DNA of 64,000 nucleotides from Candidatus Stoquefichus sp. SB1 (GTDB lineage: Bacteria > Bacillota_I > Bacilli_A > Erysipelotrichales > Coprobacillaceae), in the NCBI RefSeq assembly GCF_001244545.1, contig NZ_LN852695.1, positions 589,158 to 653,157 of the forward strand, given 5' to 3'. Positions 24,924 to 33,797 of the stretch are shown here, piece after piece. Both the position numbers and the translations under genes were made by a program. The notes under the pieces were generated by a model. It made no database searches and was not told the origin of the DNA. It saw only the letters and a list, made by a program, of their open reading frames with translations. Positions within the stretch are counted from its first letter, which is position 1; every line of letters starts with the position of its first letter.

Positions 24924-25008
24924 GTACAAAGTGTAAACTTTGTACTTTTGGTACATTGTTACGTGTATATAGAGAGATGTGCTATATAAATTGGTACATT
25001 GTACAAAG
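24924..25008 (+). promoter_or_regulatory. Operator cluster / terminator upstream of the GH4 gene
   Basis: GTACAAAG-TGTAAA-CTTTGTAC (24924-24945) is a perfect inverted repeat followed by TTTT, so it can end the EIIC transcript. TTTGGTACATTG (24947-24958) and ATTGGTACATTGTACAAAG (24990-25008) repeat the GGTACA element seen before EIIC. The GH4 gene thus probably has its own regulated promoter. Confidence 0.55.
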
Positions 25009-25081
25009 AAATATGAAAAGAATTTACTTCTTTTTAAAAAGAATTATGATATGTCTATAAATATAGAAAGGTGGTTTTTTT

Positions 25082-26479
25082 ATGAAGAATGCAGTTAAAA
25101 TTGTTACAATCGGTGGAGGAAGTAGTTATACTCCAGAATTAATGGAAGGATTTATCAAAAGATACGATGAACTTCCTATCAGAGAAATTTGGTTAGTTGA
25201 TATTGAAGATGGTAAGGAAAAAATGGAAATCGTTGGTGCTATGGCTCAACGTATGTGGGATGCATCTCCTTATGATGTCAAAGTGCACATGACTTTGGAT
25301 CGTAGAGAAGCATTACCAGGTGCTGACTTTGTCACAACTCAATTTAGAGTTGGTTTATTGAATGCTCGTATCAAGGATGAAAGAATTCCTTTCTCTTATG
25401 GAATGCTTGGACAAGAAACAAATGGTGCTGGAGGAATCTTCAAAGCTTTTAGAACAATTCCAGTCATCTTAGGTATTGTAGAAGACATGAAAGAATTATG
25501 TCCTGATGCTTGGCTCATCAACTTCACAAATCCAAGTGGAATGGTGACAGAAGCAGTCATGAAATATGGTCAATGGGACAAAGTTATTGGATTATGTAAT
25601 GTCCCAGTTAGTGCAATGATGAAAGAACCAGAAACAATTGGAAAAACATTAGATCAATTAACTTATAAGTTCGCTGGATTAAACCATTTCCACTGGCATA
25701 AAGTTTATGATGAAAATGGAAAAGAAGTCACTCAAGATATTATTGATGCAATGTATGAAGGTAAAGATAGTGGTATTCCTGCTAACATTCACGATGTTCC
25801 TTATTTTAAGGAACAATTAGATACTATGAAAATGTTACCTTGTGGATATCATAGATATTACTATCGTCAACAAGAAATGTTGGCACATGGATTAGAAGAA
25901 TATACTGATCCAAAAGTAGGAACACGTGGACAGCAAGTGAAACAAACAGAAGCAGAATTGTTTGAATTATACAAAGATCCTAACTTAGATCATAAACCAG
26001 AACAATTAGCAAAACGTGGAGGAGCACATTATAGTGATGCAGCATGTGAAACAATTGCATCAATCTATTCAAATGCCAATAGACACATTGTTGTGACAAC
26101 AAGAAATAATGGAGCAGTGCCTGATTTACCAGCAGACTGTGCAGTAGAAGTTTCAGCATACATTGGAGCAACAGGAGCAAAAGCAATTGCGTTTGGAGAA
26201 TTGCAACCAGCAGAAAAAGGATGGTTACAATGCATGAAAAACATGGAACACTGTGTAGAAGCAGCAGCAGTAACAGGAGATTATGGAATGGCATTACAGG
26301 CATTCATCTTAAATCCACAAATTCCATCAGGAGAAAAAGCAAAACAAGTATTAGATGAATTATTATTAGCACATAAGAAATACTTACCACAATTTGCAGA
26401 AAAGATTGCAGAATTAGAAGCAGCAGGAGTCACAATTAAAGATGATGTTGCTAGAGAATTAACTGAAAAAGGATTATAA
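25082..26479 (+). CDS. 6-phospho-beta-glucosidase, GH4 family
   Basis: NAD- and metal-dependent glycosidase that splits phosphorylated beta-glucosides in the cytoplasm. 465 residues. NAD-binding KIVTIGGGSSYTPELMEGF, VDIEDG, NFTNPSGMVTEA, metal-ligand Cys in GLCNVPVSAM and GLNHFHW are the GH4 hallmarks. Unlike its neighbours the gene uses many GCA/GGA codons in its 3' half. Precedes the ROK kinase by 22 nt. Strong AGGTGG ribosome site. Confidence 0.93.
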   Translation: MKNAVKIVTIGGGSSYTPELMEGFIKRYDELPIREIWLVDIEDGKEKMEIVGAMAQRMWDASPYDVKVHMTLDRREALPGADFVTTQFRVGLLNARIKDERIPFSYGMLGQETNGAGGIFKAFRTIPVILGIVEDMKELCPDAWLINFTNPSGMVTEAVMKYGQWDKVIGLCNVPVSAMMKEPETIGKTLDQLTYKFAGLNHFHWHKVYDENGKEVTQDIIDAMYEGKDSGIPANIHDVPYFKEQLDTMKMLPCGYHRYYYRQQEMLAHGLEEYTDPKVGTRGQQVKQTEAELFELYKDPNLDHKPEQLAKRGGAHYSDAACETIASIYSNANRHIVVTTRNNGAVPDLPADCAVEVSAYIGATGAKAIAFGELQPAEKGWLQCMKNMEHCVEAAAVTGDYGMALQAFILNPQIPSGEKAKQVLDELLLAHKKYLPQFAEKIAELEAAGVTIKDDVARELTEKGL

Positions 26480-26501
26480 TGAAAAAAAGGAGGTTGTCAT
26501 T

Positions 26502-27395
26502 ATGAATCATTTAGGAATTGATATTGGTGGAACATATATTAAATATGCATTGGTGAATCAAGATTTTTTAATTATTGATAAATGGAAGAAACCAACTCAT
26601 CAATTTCTTACGAAAGATGAGTTCTATGATTATCTCTGTCAAGATATTGATGTCAAGGATATTGATTTTGTAGGAGTAAGTACAGCTGGTATTATTGATG
26701 CTGATTCAAATGTTTTATCTAAAGCAGCAGATACAATTTGTATTATGTTTCAAACAAATATTAATCAAGAGATTCAAAAGCGCTTATTTAGACCTGTCTA
26801 TGCGATGAATGATGCCAGAGCAGCAGGATTATGTGAACTGAAATTTGGAAATGCCAAGGGAAGCAAGATAAGTGCTTATTTGATTATTGGAACTGGTGTA
26901 GGTGGATGTGTTTTTCATGGTGAAAAAGATTTTACGGGTATTGATCATTTAGCAGGCGAATTTTCTTTTTTACCATTTGCGATGAAAGATGGACAGATAA
27001 TAAGTTTATCACATTATGCATCGATGTCTGCTTTAATTGAAATTTATAATAGTAAGGTTTCGTCAGATTGTTATTTACAATATGGTCAAGATATTTGTCA
27101 TCTTTATTTAAAAGGAAATCAAACTGCTAGTGAGGCTATGGAGGAATGGTGTAGAAATATTATTTTTGCATTAAATACAATGGTTATCTGTTATAATCCA
27201 GAAATTATATGTATTGGTGGTGGAATTTCTGAAGAAGATTGGTTTATTAAAAAAATTCAAGATATGTTTGCAAGTTCTCTGCCTAAACGAGTGAAACATC
27301 TTATTACAACAAAAGTTGAACGTTGTGCTTATCATAATGACGCCAATATTTTAGGTGCTGTTGCTAATGCTTATCAGAATATAAAAGAAATATAA
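26502..27395 (+). CDS. ROK family sugar kinase
   Basis: 297 residues. ATP-binding GIDIGGTYIKYALV at the N-terminus, VSTAGIID, and IGTGVGGC. The usual ROK zinc-binding cysteine cluster is not seen, as in some small Firmicute beta-glucoside kinases and glucokinases. Follows GH4 and is probably co-transcribed; it may phosphorylate glucose released by GH4, or beta-glucosides directly (BglK-like). Confidence 0.88.
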   Translation: MNHLGIDIGGTYIKYALVNQDFLIIDKWKKPTHQFLTKDEFYDYLCQDIDVKDIDFVGVSTAGIIDADSNVLSKAADTICIMFQTNINQEIQKRLFRPVYAMNDARAAGLCELKFGNAKGSKISAYLIIGTGVGGCVFHGEKDFTGIDHLAGEFSFLPFAMKDGQIISLSHYASMSALIEIYNSKVSSDCYLQYGQDICHLYLKGNQTASEAMEEWCRNIIFALNTMVICYNPEIICIGGGISEEDWFIKKIQDMFASSLPKRVKHLITTKVERCAYHNDANILGAVANAYQNIKEI

Positions 27396-27397
27396 TA

Positions 27398-27438
27398 AAC
27401 CCCTTCAATTCTTTAATGAGTTGAAGGGGTTGTTTTTT
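27398..27438. terminator. Bidirectional terminator between ROK and ABC genes
   Basis: ACCCCTTCAA (27399-27408) pairs with TTGAAGGGGT (27421-27430). T-runs on the plus side and A-runs on the other allow termination of both convergent units. Confidence 0.85.
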
Positions 27439-28788
27439 CTATGGTATTTTTTTACCAGTTACACCGTTAACATTATCTGCTTTGTCATACTGTGTAAGAT
27501 CTTTATGAGTTCTTTGGAAAAACTTTGTTCGTTCATAATCTTTAGGATATTTTTTATAAGCTTCTTCTATTTGACGTGGATCATCTATAGGAATATTAAA
27601 CTGATGGAATAATTGAATAATTTGAATGAAATCATCTTTATTTTTCGCTTTAAAAAGATAAGTTCCTTCTGATGAATCCATATCAACAATAGGGTAGAAA
27701 ATAAATTGACTAAATAGACCAAAGTTAACAAATTGAGCTTTTAGATTTAAGTGAATTTGACGAATAGAAGTTAAATCAAATTCTATTTCATCATTATTCT
27801 GATTCATATAACGAATATGTGTTCCATCAATATGAAAGAGAGTATTTCTTTTCGCAATTTGTTCATCATATGGTTGTCCATCAATAACCATATAAACATT
27901 TTGTCTAGAGACAAAGGCTTTTTCTTTATTGACTATTTTTATCGCTTCTATCTCTTTGTCTTGTTCTACTTTAACTTCTTCGATCTTTTCAGAGGTATCT
28001 TCTTTATCTTCAGAAAACTCTTTTAAAATACTATCTTGAGTTGTAATTTCATTGATTTTTTTAAAGAAGTCCATCTGTGAACCATGGTGTTTATAAATAA
28101 CTGATTGAATGCCACCGTCATAAAGATACATCATTTTTTTAGCATAACTTGCAATCATTGCATCATGTGTCACTAATAGGATTGTTGTTCCTTGATTGTT
28201 TAATTCTGATAATAATTTTAAGACACGATGAGAGTTCTTAGAATCAAGGTTTCCAGTAGGTTCATCACAAAATATAATTTTTGGATTATTGATTAATGCT
28301 CTTGCAATAGCAGCTCTTTGACATTCTCCACCAGAACATTCACCTGGGAATTTATCTAACAACTTATCAATATCAAGCGTTTTAGCAATTTCTAAGACTT
28401 TTTCTTTAATTTTTTTGTTATCTACATGAGCTAATAAAATAGGTGCAGCAATGTTATCAAAAAGTGATAAATAAGGAATTAAATTATGGTTCTGAAAGAT
28501 AAAACCAAGATAGTCATAACGGAATTGACATAATTGTTCTTTATTAAGAGAAGTGATATCAGTATCCATGATTTTTATACTTCCTAAAGAAATTTTATCA
28601 AGAGTTGATAAACAGTTAAGCAAAGTACTTTTACCAGAACCAGAAGGCCCCATGACGCATGTAAAGTCACCTTCTTCTAATTGAAAATTAACATTATTTA
28701 AAGCATAGTAATTCTTGCCTCTTTTTAGAAAAATATCAGGATCATAAATTTTTGAAATATTACTGGCCTCTATTAAGATATTTGACAT
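27439..28788 (-). CDS. ABC transporter ATP-binding protein with unusual C-terminal extension
   Basis: 449 residues. The first ~235 are a MacB/LolD/BceA-type ATPase: MGPSGSGKSTLLN, LGFIFQNHNLIPYLSLFDNI, CSGGECQRAAIARAL, IIFCDEPTGNLDS, VTHD. The remaining ~210 residues are not part of the ATPase: a charged Glu/Lys-rich linker (EDKEDTSEKIEEVKVEQDKE), then a domain with VYMVIDGQPYDEQIAKRNTL and IRYMNQNNDEIEFDLTSIRQ, of no family I recognise. Works with the FtsX-type permease whose gene overlaps it by 29 nt. Confidence 0.88.
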   Translation of the reverse strand: MSNILIEASNISKIYDPDIFLKRGKNYYALNNVNFQLEEGDFTCVMGPSGSGKSTLLNCLSTLDKISLGSIKIMDTDITSLNKEQLCQFRYDYLGFIFQNHNLIPYLSLFDNIAAPILLAHVDNKKIKEKVLEIAKTLDIDKLLDKFPGECSGGECQRAAIARALINNPKIIFCDEPTGNLDSKNSHRVLKLLSELNNQGTTILLVTHDAMIASYAKKMMYLYDGGIQSVIYKHHGSQMDFFKKINEITTQDSILKEFSEDKEDTSEKIEEVKVEQDKEIEAIKIVNKEKAFVSRQNVYMVIDGQPYDEQIAKRNTLFHIDGTHIRYMNQNNDEIEFDLTSIRQIHLNLKAQFVNFGLFSQFIFYPIVDMDSSEGTYLFKAKNKDDFIQIIQLFHQFNIPIDDPRQIEEAYKKYPKDYERTKFFQRTHKDLTQYDKADNVNGVTGKKIP

Positions 28789-30085
28789 TTTGTGTAACCT
28801 CCTTTAAAGATTGACTTTCTTGTACGCAAGTATAAATAAATAATAGACTATTTACAATGAAATAAACGCTCATCATAATCATAATGACATTAAAAGATAA
28901 TAAACTTTCCTGATATGCACGATAGAACAACTCACTCATAAAGAGCAATGGAATCACAAAGACAAGAATTAAAAAGAGCGTATTTTTTATAAGGGCTATA
29001 TGATTTAATAGTGTTGAACGATAACCAATGGCATGAAAAGCAGCGAGTGTTGATTGCCTTTGGGAAATATAAATTGAGAATCTTAATAAGAAACATAAAG
29101 CAATCATAATAATCATCATGATAAAACATGGAACAATAATCGATTGAACAGCACTTTGAGTTGCTCCAAAGAAGATTAAGAAAACTAAAATAGGTAATAT
29201 TAACATATTTAATGCTGCTAAAGTTAACATGATTGTTGAAAATTCATTAAAACTAGAAAGACCATTCATCAATATTGGATGCTTTAATAAATAATGATGA
29301 AATAAATCATAAAACAAAGGAATAACTGACATGACAAGCATAAATATTCCAGATAATGCAAAGGTAAAAGCCATTAATAACTCTGTTATAGATAAATGAA
29401 ATTGAGTGAGTTTGAATAGTGAATCAACTGTTAAATAAAGAGCAACTAAACTCAATATAATACTCGCCCATGGCATTTTTCTTTTAGATGATACAGCACT
29501 TGCTTTAATAATATAAACAGGTTTATTCGAGATTGTTTTTTGTGAAAGATGTTTTGCTAAATCAGTATCAAGACTAACAAATTGATGAGCAGAAATAGCT
29601 AAGATTACAATCAACGTAAACAACATATACCAGAAAATTAAGAAACAGACATTTACAACAGAATAATTTAATAAAACATAATGACTTTGCATTTGTAAAA
29701 GCATATTAATGAGATACATAAGACCATTTCCAATAATAATTGCTAATAAATTTGCTATAAACATTAAAATAACAAACTGAATAAGCAAATACCATAGTAA
29801 ATCCTTTGGCTTTCTACCAGCGAGTAATAAAATAGAAAACTCCTGTTGCTTATTTGCAATAAAATATTTTGTTGCAAACACGCACAACATCAATGCAACC
29901 AACGATGCCAAAGCTGGAATACCATGCAGTGATGAACGAACCTGCCAATGAAAATTCATTTTCGTAAAAGCATCATACATTGCCAGAAAAGTAAATTCAA
30001 ATGATGCTAGAAAAGTGAGAATCACCAATAGTAAGTGATATTCTTTCTTTTGGTTTTTATAAATCCTTTGGATAAATGTTAACAT
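28760..30085 (-). CDS. FtsX-like ABC transporter permease
   Basis: 441 residues with about eight hydrophobic segments. EFSILLLAGRKPKDLLWYLL near residue 80 and the internal repeat of that motif (STLAAFHAIGYRSTLLNHI) are the FtsX-domain pattern of BceB/MacB-type exporters. It is shorter than BceB (~650 residues) and lacks the large extracellular domain. Start is the ATG preceded by GAGGTG; a longer version to 30130 is unlikely. Partner of the overlapping ATPase gene; substrate unknown (peptide or lipid). Confidence 0.82.
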   Translation of the reverse strand: MLTFIQRIYKNQKKEYHLLLVILTFLASFEFTFLAMYDAFTKMNFHWQVRSSLHGIPALASLVALMLCVFATKYFIANKQQEFSILLLAGRKPKDLLWYLLIQFVILMFIANLLAIIIGNGLMYLINMLLQMQSHYVLLNYSVVNVCFLIFWYMLFTLIVILAISAHQFVSLDTDLAKHLSQKTISNKPVYIIKASAVSSKRKMPWASIILSLVALYLTVDSLFKLTQFHLSITELLMAFTFALSGIFMLVMSVIPLFYDLFHHYLLKHPILMNGLSSFNEFSTIMLTLAALNMLILPILVFLIFFGATQSAVQSIIVPCFIMMIIMIALCFLLRFSIYISQRQSTLAAFHAIGYRSTLLNHIALIKNTLFLILVFVIPLLFMSELFYRAYQESLLSFNVIMIMMSVYFIVNSLLFIYTCVQESQSLKEVTQNVKYLNRGQ

Positions 30086-30130
30086 AATGTTCACCTCTTC
30101 TTTAAGTATATATGCATGAATAAATTTCAC

Positions 30131-30450
30131 AAGTCTTCTGGCATAAACAACACAAATATGACATCACTGACTTATCTTTCTTGTGAATTTTTTATCTACA
30201 TATATAATAACACAGAATAAAAATAATTTAAATAATAAAGTGATATTTCAGAAAAATAATTGTCAAATATTGTTTTTCTATAAATAAGTATAAGAGTTTA
30301 TTCTTACTTATTGGTGACAGTTTTATATTTTTTTGAATATTAGAAACAAGTATCTCTACTCTATGTAGTAATCAAAACCATATTAATATTGACATTATTC
30401 AACAGATTTGGTAACGTATACATAAGAGGAAGAATACGAGGAGATAGACA
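30131..30450. promoter_or_regulatory. 320-nt divergent intergenic region
   Basis: Very AT-rich spacer between the ABC operon (minus) and degV (plus). TTGACA at 30389-30394 is a likely -35 for degV, but no good -10 stands at 17 nt; TATACA at 30417 is 22 nt away. GAGGAGATAG at 30440 region is the degV ribosome site. Nothing else recognised. Confidence 0.4.
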
Positions 30451-31284
30451 ATGAAGATTATTACAGACACAGGTTCACTATACTCGCCTGAAGAAGGAAG
30501 AAAAATAGGTATTGATGTATTACCACTTAATGTGATGGTAGATCATAAAAATTATCAGGAATATGTAGATATTCAAAGTTCAGAATTTATTGAAATTGTT
30601 AAACAGGGACATGTACCAACATCATCTCAACCTGCTATAGGTGTGACAATGGAGACTTTTGAAAAGTATCCAGATGAAGAGATTTTGGTTATCAATATGG
30701 CTGATGGTTTATCTGGAACATATCAAAGTACATTAGGTGCAAAAGAAAGTATAGACAATAATGAGAATATACATGTTATTAATTCAATGACATTATGTGG
30801 ACCAGAAAGATACCTTGTTGAAAAGGCAGTGCAATTAAAAGATGAAGGATTATCACTAGATCATATCATGAAAGAACTACATAAAAGTATTGCTGCTGAA
30901 AAATCATTTTTAATTCCACAAGATTTTGGCTTTCTAAAACGTGGTGGACGTTTAACACCTTTGGCTGCAACAGTTGGAGGTATGTTAAAAATCACACCAA
31001 TTATGACTACAACCAAAGATGCAAAACGATTAGAAAAATTTGCAATGAAAAAAACATTTAAAAGTGCAATTAAAGAAATCATTAAAGCTTTTCAGGAAAT
31101 GGGTGTTAATGAGGACTATAAGATTTATGTGACTCATGCTGGTGTATTGGAACAGGCTCAAGCAGCAATGGCACAAATTCAGGAAGCATTTATGAATACA
31201 GTGATTGAACTTTATGAATTATCTCCAGCTTTTATTACTCAAGGCGGACCTGGTTGTATAGCAATTCAGACAATTAGAAAATAA
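30451..31284 (+). CDS. DegV family fatty-acid-binding protein
   Basis: 277 residues. MKIITDTGSLYSPEEGRKIGIDVLPLNVMVD, VPTSSQPAIG, LSGTYQS and LIPQDFGFLKRGGRLT are the DegV hallmarks. The family binds fatty acids and, as FakB, presents them to fatty-acid kinase FakA; no fakA is next to it. Stand-alone gene with its own terminator. Confidence 0.92.
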   Translation: MKIITDTGSLYSPEEGRKIGIDVLPLNVMVDHKNYQEYVDIQSSEFIEIVKQGHVPTSSQPAIGVTMETFEKYPDEEILVINMADGLSGTYQSTLGAKESIDNNENIHVINSMTLCGPERYLVEKAVQLKDEGLSLDHIMKELHKSIAAEKSFLIPQDFGFLKRGGRLTPLAATVGGMLKITPIMTTTKDAKRLEKFAMKKTFKSAIKEIIKAFQEMGVNEDYKIYVTHAGVLEQAQAAMAQIQEAFMNTVIELYELSPAFITQGGPGCIAIQTIRK

Positions 31285-31289
31285 TTATT

Positions 31290-31318
31290 GACCTTGTCAA
31301 AAGCAAGGTCTTTTTTTT
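31290..31318 (+). terminator. Terminator of degV-family gene
   Basis: GACCTTG-TCAAAAG-CAAGGTC with eight T. Confidence 0.92.
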
Positions 31319-31417
31319 CAAAAAATGAAATTCCTCCTCTACAGGATATGATAATTATTTTAGAAGGGTATGTTTATAATAAATATATAAACATCATATA
31401 AAGAGGAGGATAAGAAA

Positions 31418-32425
31418 ATGGATAATGTGATGAGTGTTAAAGAACGTTTTAAGAAGTTATATCCTCAAGAAGCTCAAGCTTTTGAAAATGCCAAGAGTGA
31501 TGAGGAATTAACAGCATTAAAAAATCAATTTCTTTTAGAAGCAAAGCAAAGACTTATTCAAGAAATTGAGAAAACTGATTTAAAAAACACAGTTGATCTT
31601 GAAGCTTTAAAAGGTACTGATGAAACGGTGGCAGTAGCCATTACTGAAAGTGTGTACAAAACCTTGATCAATGCCAGAGGAGATCAAATTGAAACAGAGT
31701 TGATAAAGTTCTTTGATACAGTGGAAAGATTAAAGGATATGGGAACACAAGATGCTGAGGTTTTGACTTATGCAATGGTCAATGGTGGGATTGCTGCACT
31801 TGGAATAGCAATGGTGACTGATTTGATACTTAATCTTTTACAAGGATTAGGCTTAGCTGAAGCAATCTTTACAGCTGTTGTTTCACTAGGAACTACGGTT
31901 GTTGGGGCAATTGTTGATATTATTGTTTTGTGTATTATTCCAATCTTTTATTTTATGGCTAAACCGGCTGCTTGTATTTTTATGATTATTAATGAATTAG
32001 AAACAAATCTTGTAATTGATGAAGAAAAAGTAGTTCATGGTAAGGTCAATGTCAAAACAAGAGAAATTGCAGCTTCATTGAAAATTATTCATACAACCAG
32101 ATCAGGAGGAATTTGGTCTACTCAAAAAAAAGATGCGGCTCTTATTGGAACGCAATATGGTGTTGTGCTTAGACAAGCAAAAGGTATCAGTGGAGTTGAA
32201 CCAGACAACACAAAATTTGCAGTAGGGGTTGAATGTCCACTTGCTTCTGGAAATAATTCATGTGCTGTAGGAATTAATAAAACAGCTTCTCAGATTGCTG
32301 ATGAAGTAGATGATCACCGTCGTCAATCTGTATCTGTATCTGATGGGAAATATGGAATAGAGATGCACTGTAATAGTGGCAGTGGTTCATTAGCATATTA
32401 TATTTGTCGTATTTATAAATGTTAG
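31418..32425 (+). CDS. Unknown membrane-active protein, first of a tandem pair
   Basis: 335 residues, no signal peptide. N-terminal ~110 residues are charged and helical; residues ~115-195 contain two to three long hydrophobic segments (VNGGIAALGIAMVTDLILNL, AEAIFTAVVSLGTTVVGAIV, IIVLCIIPIFYFMAKPAACI). The C-terminal ~130 residues look beta-rich, with QKKDAALIGTQYG, FAVGVECPLASGNNSCAVG and HCNSGSGSLAYYICR. Paralogue of the next gene (shared RGDxIETEL/KGDSIETQL, KPAACI, QKKDAALIGTQYG, CPLxxGxNxCAVG). I do not recognise the family. Helical N-terminus, central hydrophobic hairpin and beta C-terminus recall alpha-pore-forming toxins in outline only. Preceded by AGAGGAGGA; starts a two-gene unit. 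Confidence 0.75.
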   Translation: MDNVMSVKERFKKLYPQEAQAFENAKSDEELTALKNQFLLEAKQRLIQEIEKTDLKNTVDLEALKGTDETVAVAITESVYKTLINARGDQIETELIKFFDTVERLKDMGTQDAEVLTYAMVNGGIAALGIAMVTDLILNLLQGLGLAEAIFTAVVSLGTTVVGAIVDIIVLCIIPIFYFMAKPAACIFMIINELETNLVIDEEKVVHGKVNVKTREIAASLKIIHTTRSGGIWSTQKKDAALIGTQYGVVLRQAKGISGVEPDNTKFAVGVECPLASGNNSCAVGINKTASQIADEVDDHRRQSVSVSDGKYGIEMHCNSGSGSLAYYICRIYKC

Positions 32426-32436
32426 GAGGAATGAAT

Positions 32437-33456
32437 ATGGATAATCAACTCAATAATGATCTTCTTCAAATAAAAAAGAAGTTTGAAGAGATGTTTCCAA
32501 ACTATGCTTCAAGATTAGAAGCAGCTACACAACAAATGAATAATGAAACATTGGAAGATACTTTAAAAGTAGAAGCAGATATTGAAGCTATTCAAAAAGA
32601 AATGATTGATAGAATTGTAAGTGATGTTAAGAAAGTATCCAATAATGATATAACAGAAGGTTTTGCTATACAACTAAGCCTTGATAAATATAATGATTTA
32701 ATTAATGCTAAAGGTGATTCTATTGAAACCCAACTATTACGTCTTATGGATAGCTTAGAAAGATTAAAAGATATTGATAAAAGTGATTCAGAAGCTATCA
32801 CAGCAACGATTTTAGGGGGTGGTCTATCAGCCATTACAGCTGCTGGGATTACTTATTTTGCACATTGTATTACAGCACAAGAAGTCTTATTACCAGCTGC
32901 TTTTGGAGCTGTTGAGTTTTGTACACCAGCTGTTATTGTTGGTGCAGTTGCCATAGCAATTGTTCTTATCATTATTCCATTGATTTATTTTGCGAATAAA
33001 CCGGCAGCTTGTATCCTTTTGGTTATTAATGAGTTGCGTCAAGATTTAATTTTTAAAGATGATAAATGTGTCCATGGTAAGATAATGGAAACAACAAAAC
33101 ATATTCCTAAAATAACCGAAACAAACACGTTAGGAACATTTTATTCAGCAGGCTTTTTTGCCTCACAAAAAAAAGATGCTGCACTTATTGGCACACAATA
33201 TGGATTAACTTTAGTACAGGCTGATATTGATAAAATTACTTTTAATTTTGGTGTTAATTGTCCACTTGCCGATGGAAAAAACAATTGTGCTGTAGGTTGC
33301 AATCAAACCTCTCAAAGCATCAGCGAAGATGCGGTTTTATATCAAAAACAAGAATATAAGCATGTTCAAGACGGATATGAGATAGATATAAAATGTAATA
33401 GTGCAAAAGGTTCTGTTGCTTATTATATTGCTAGAGTGAGATATGCTCGACAATAA
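32437..33456 (+). CDS. Unknown membrane-active protein, second of a tandem pair
   Basis: 339 residues, paralogue of the preceding gene with the same order of parts: helical N-terminus, hydrophobic centre (GGGLSAITAAGITYFAHCI, VIVGAVAIAIVLIIIPLIYF), beta-like C-terminus with QKKDAALIGTQYG, CPLADGKNNCAVGCNQT and KCNSAKGSVAYYIAR. Start is the ATG at 32437, 7 nt after AGGAGG, giving MDNQ like MDNV of the first gene; earlier ATGs (32419, 32431) are too close to the ribosome site. Begins 11 nt after the first gene's stop, so the two are probably made together. Function unknown. Confidence 0.75.
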   Translation: MDNQLNNDLLQIKKKFEEMFPNYASRLEAATQQMNNETLEDTLKVEADIEAIQKEMIDRIVSDVKKVSNNDITEGFAIQLSLDKYNDLINAKGDSIETQLLRLMDSLERLKDIDKSDSEAITATILGGGLSAITAAGITYFAHCITAQEVLLPAAFGAVEFCTPAVIVGAVAIAIVLIIIPLIYFANKPAACILLVINELRQDLIFKDDKCVHGKIMETTKHIPKITETNTLGTFYSAGFFASQKKDAALIGTQYGLTLVQADIDKITFNFGVNCPLADGKNNCAVGCNQTSQSISEDAVLYQKQEYKHVQDGYEIDIKCNSAKGSVAYYIARVRYARQ

Positions 33457-33470
33457 AAAGACTTCTAAAT

Positions 33471-33512
33471 AAGCCCCTCTTGTTCAATATTTGAGCAAGA
33501 AGGGGCTTTTTA
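33471..33512 (+). terminator. Terminator of the tandem membrane-protein pair
   Basis: AAGCCCCT (33471-33478) pairs with AGGGGCTT (33501-33508), with an inner CTTGTTCAA/TTGAGCAAG stem and a T run. Confidence 0.9.
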
Positions 33513-33797
33513 ATCTATTGAAAATTTGAATTATAAGATAGATAAAGAAAAAATGACTTTTGTTGATTATAAATTTTTTAGATTTATCATATACATCAGA
33601 TTATAAGAGCATCCAGATATAGAGGGTTAATCATCTCTAATAAGTTGAAAAAATGATGATGTTCATAAATAGAAAATTAAGAAAGAAATAATTCCAAATA
33701 TTAACTTTAATACTACAAAAATATATAATATGTAGTAGCAAAGTAAAGTAATAAAATGAAATAATGAATGAATGTACAAATCTTAGTAGGCATCATG
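33513..33797. other. AT-rich intergenic stretch, nothing recognised
   Basis: About 285 nt between convergent units. No ORF with a ribosome site, no clear hairpin or repeat seen on either strand. Confidence 0.5.

Noticed and set aside
25980-26303. 107-codon minus-strand Leu-rich ORF inside the GH4 gene
   Set aside because: Antisense shadow produced by the GCA-rich codons of GH4.
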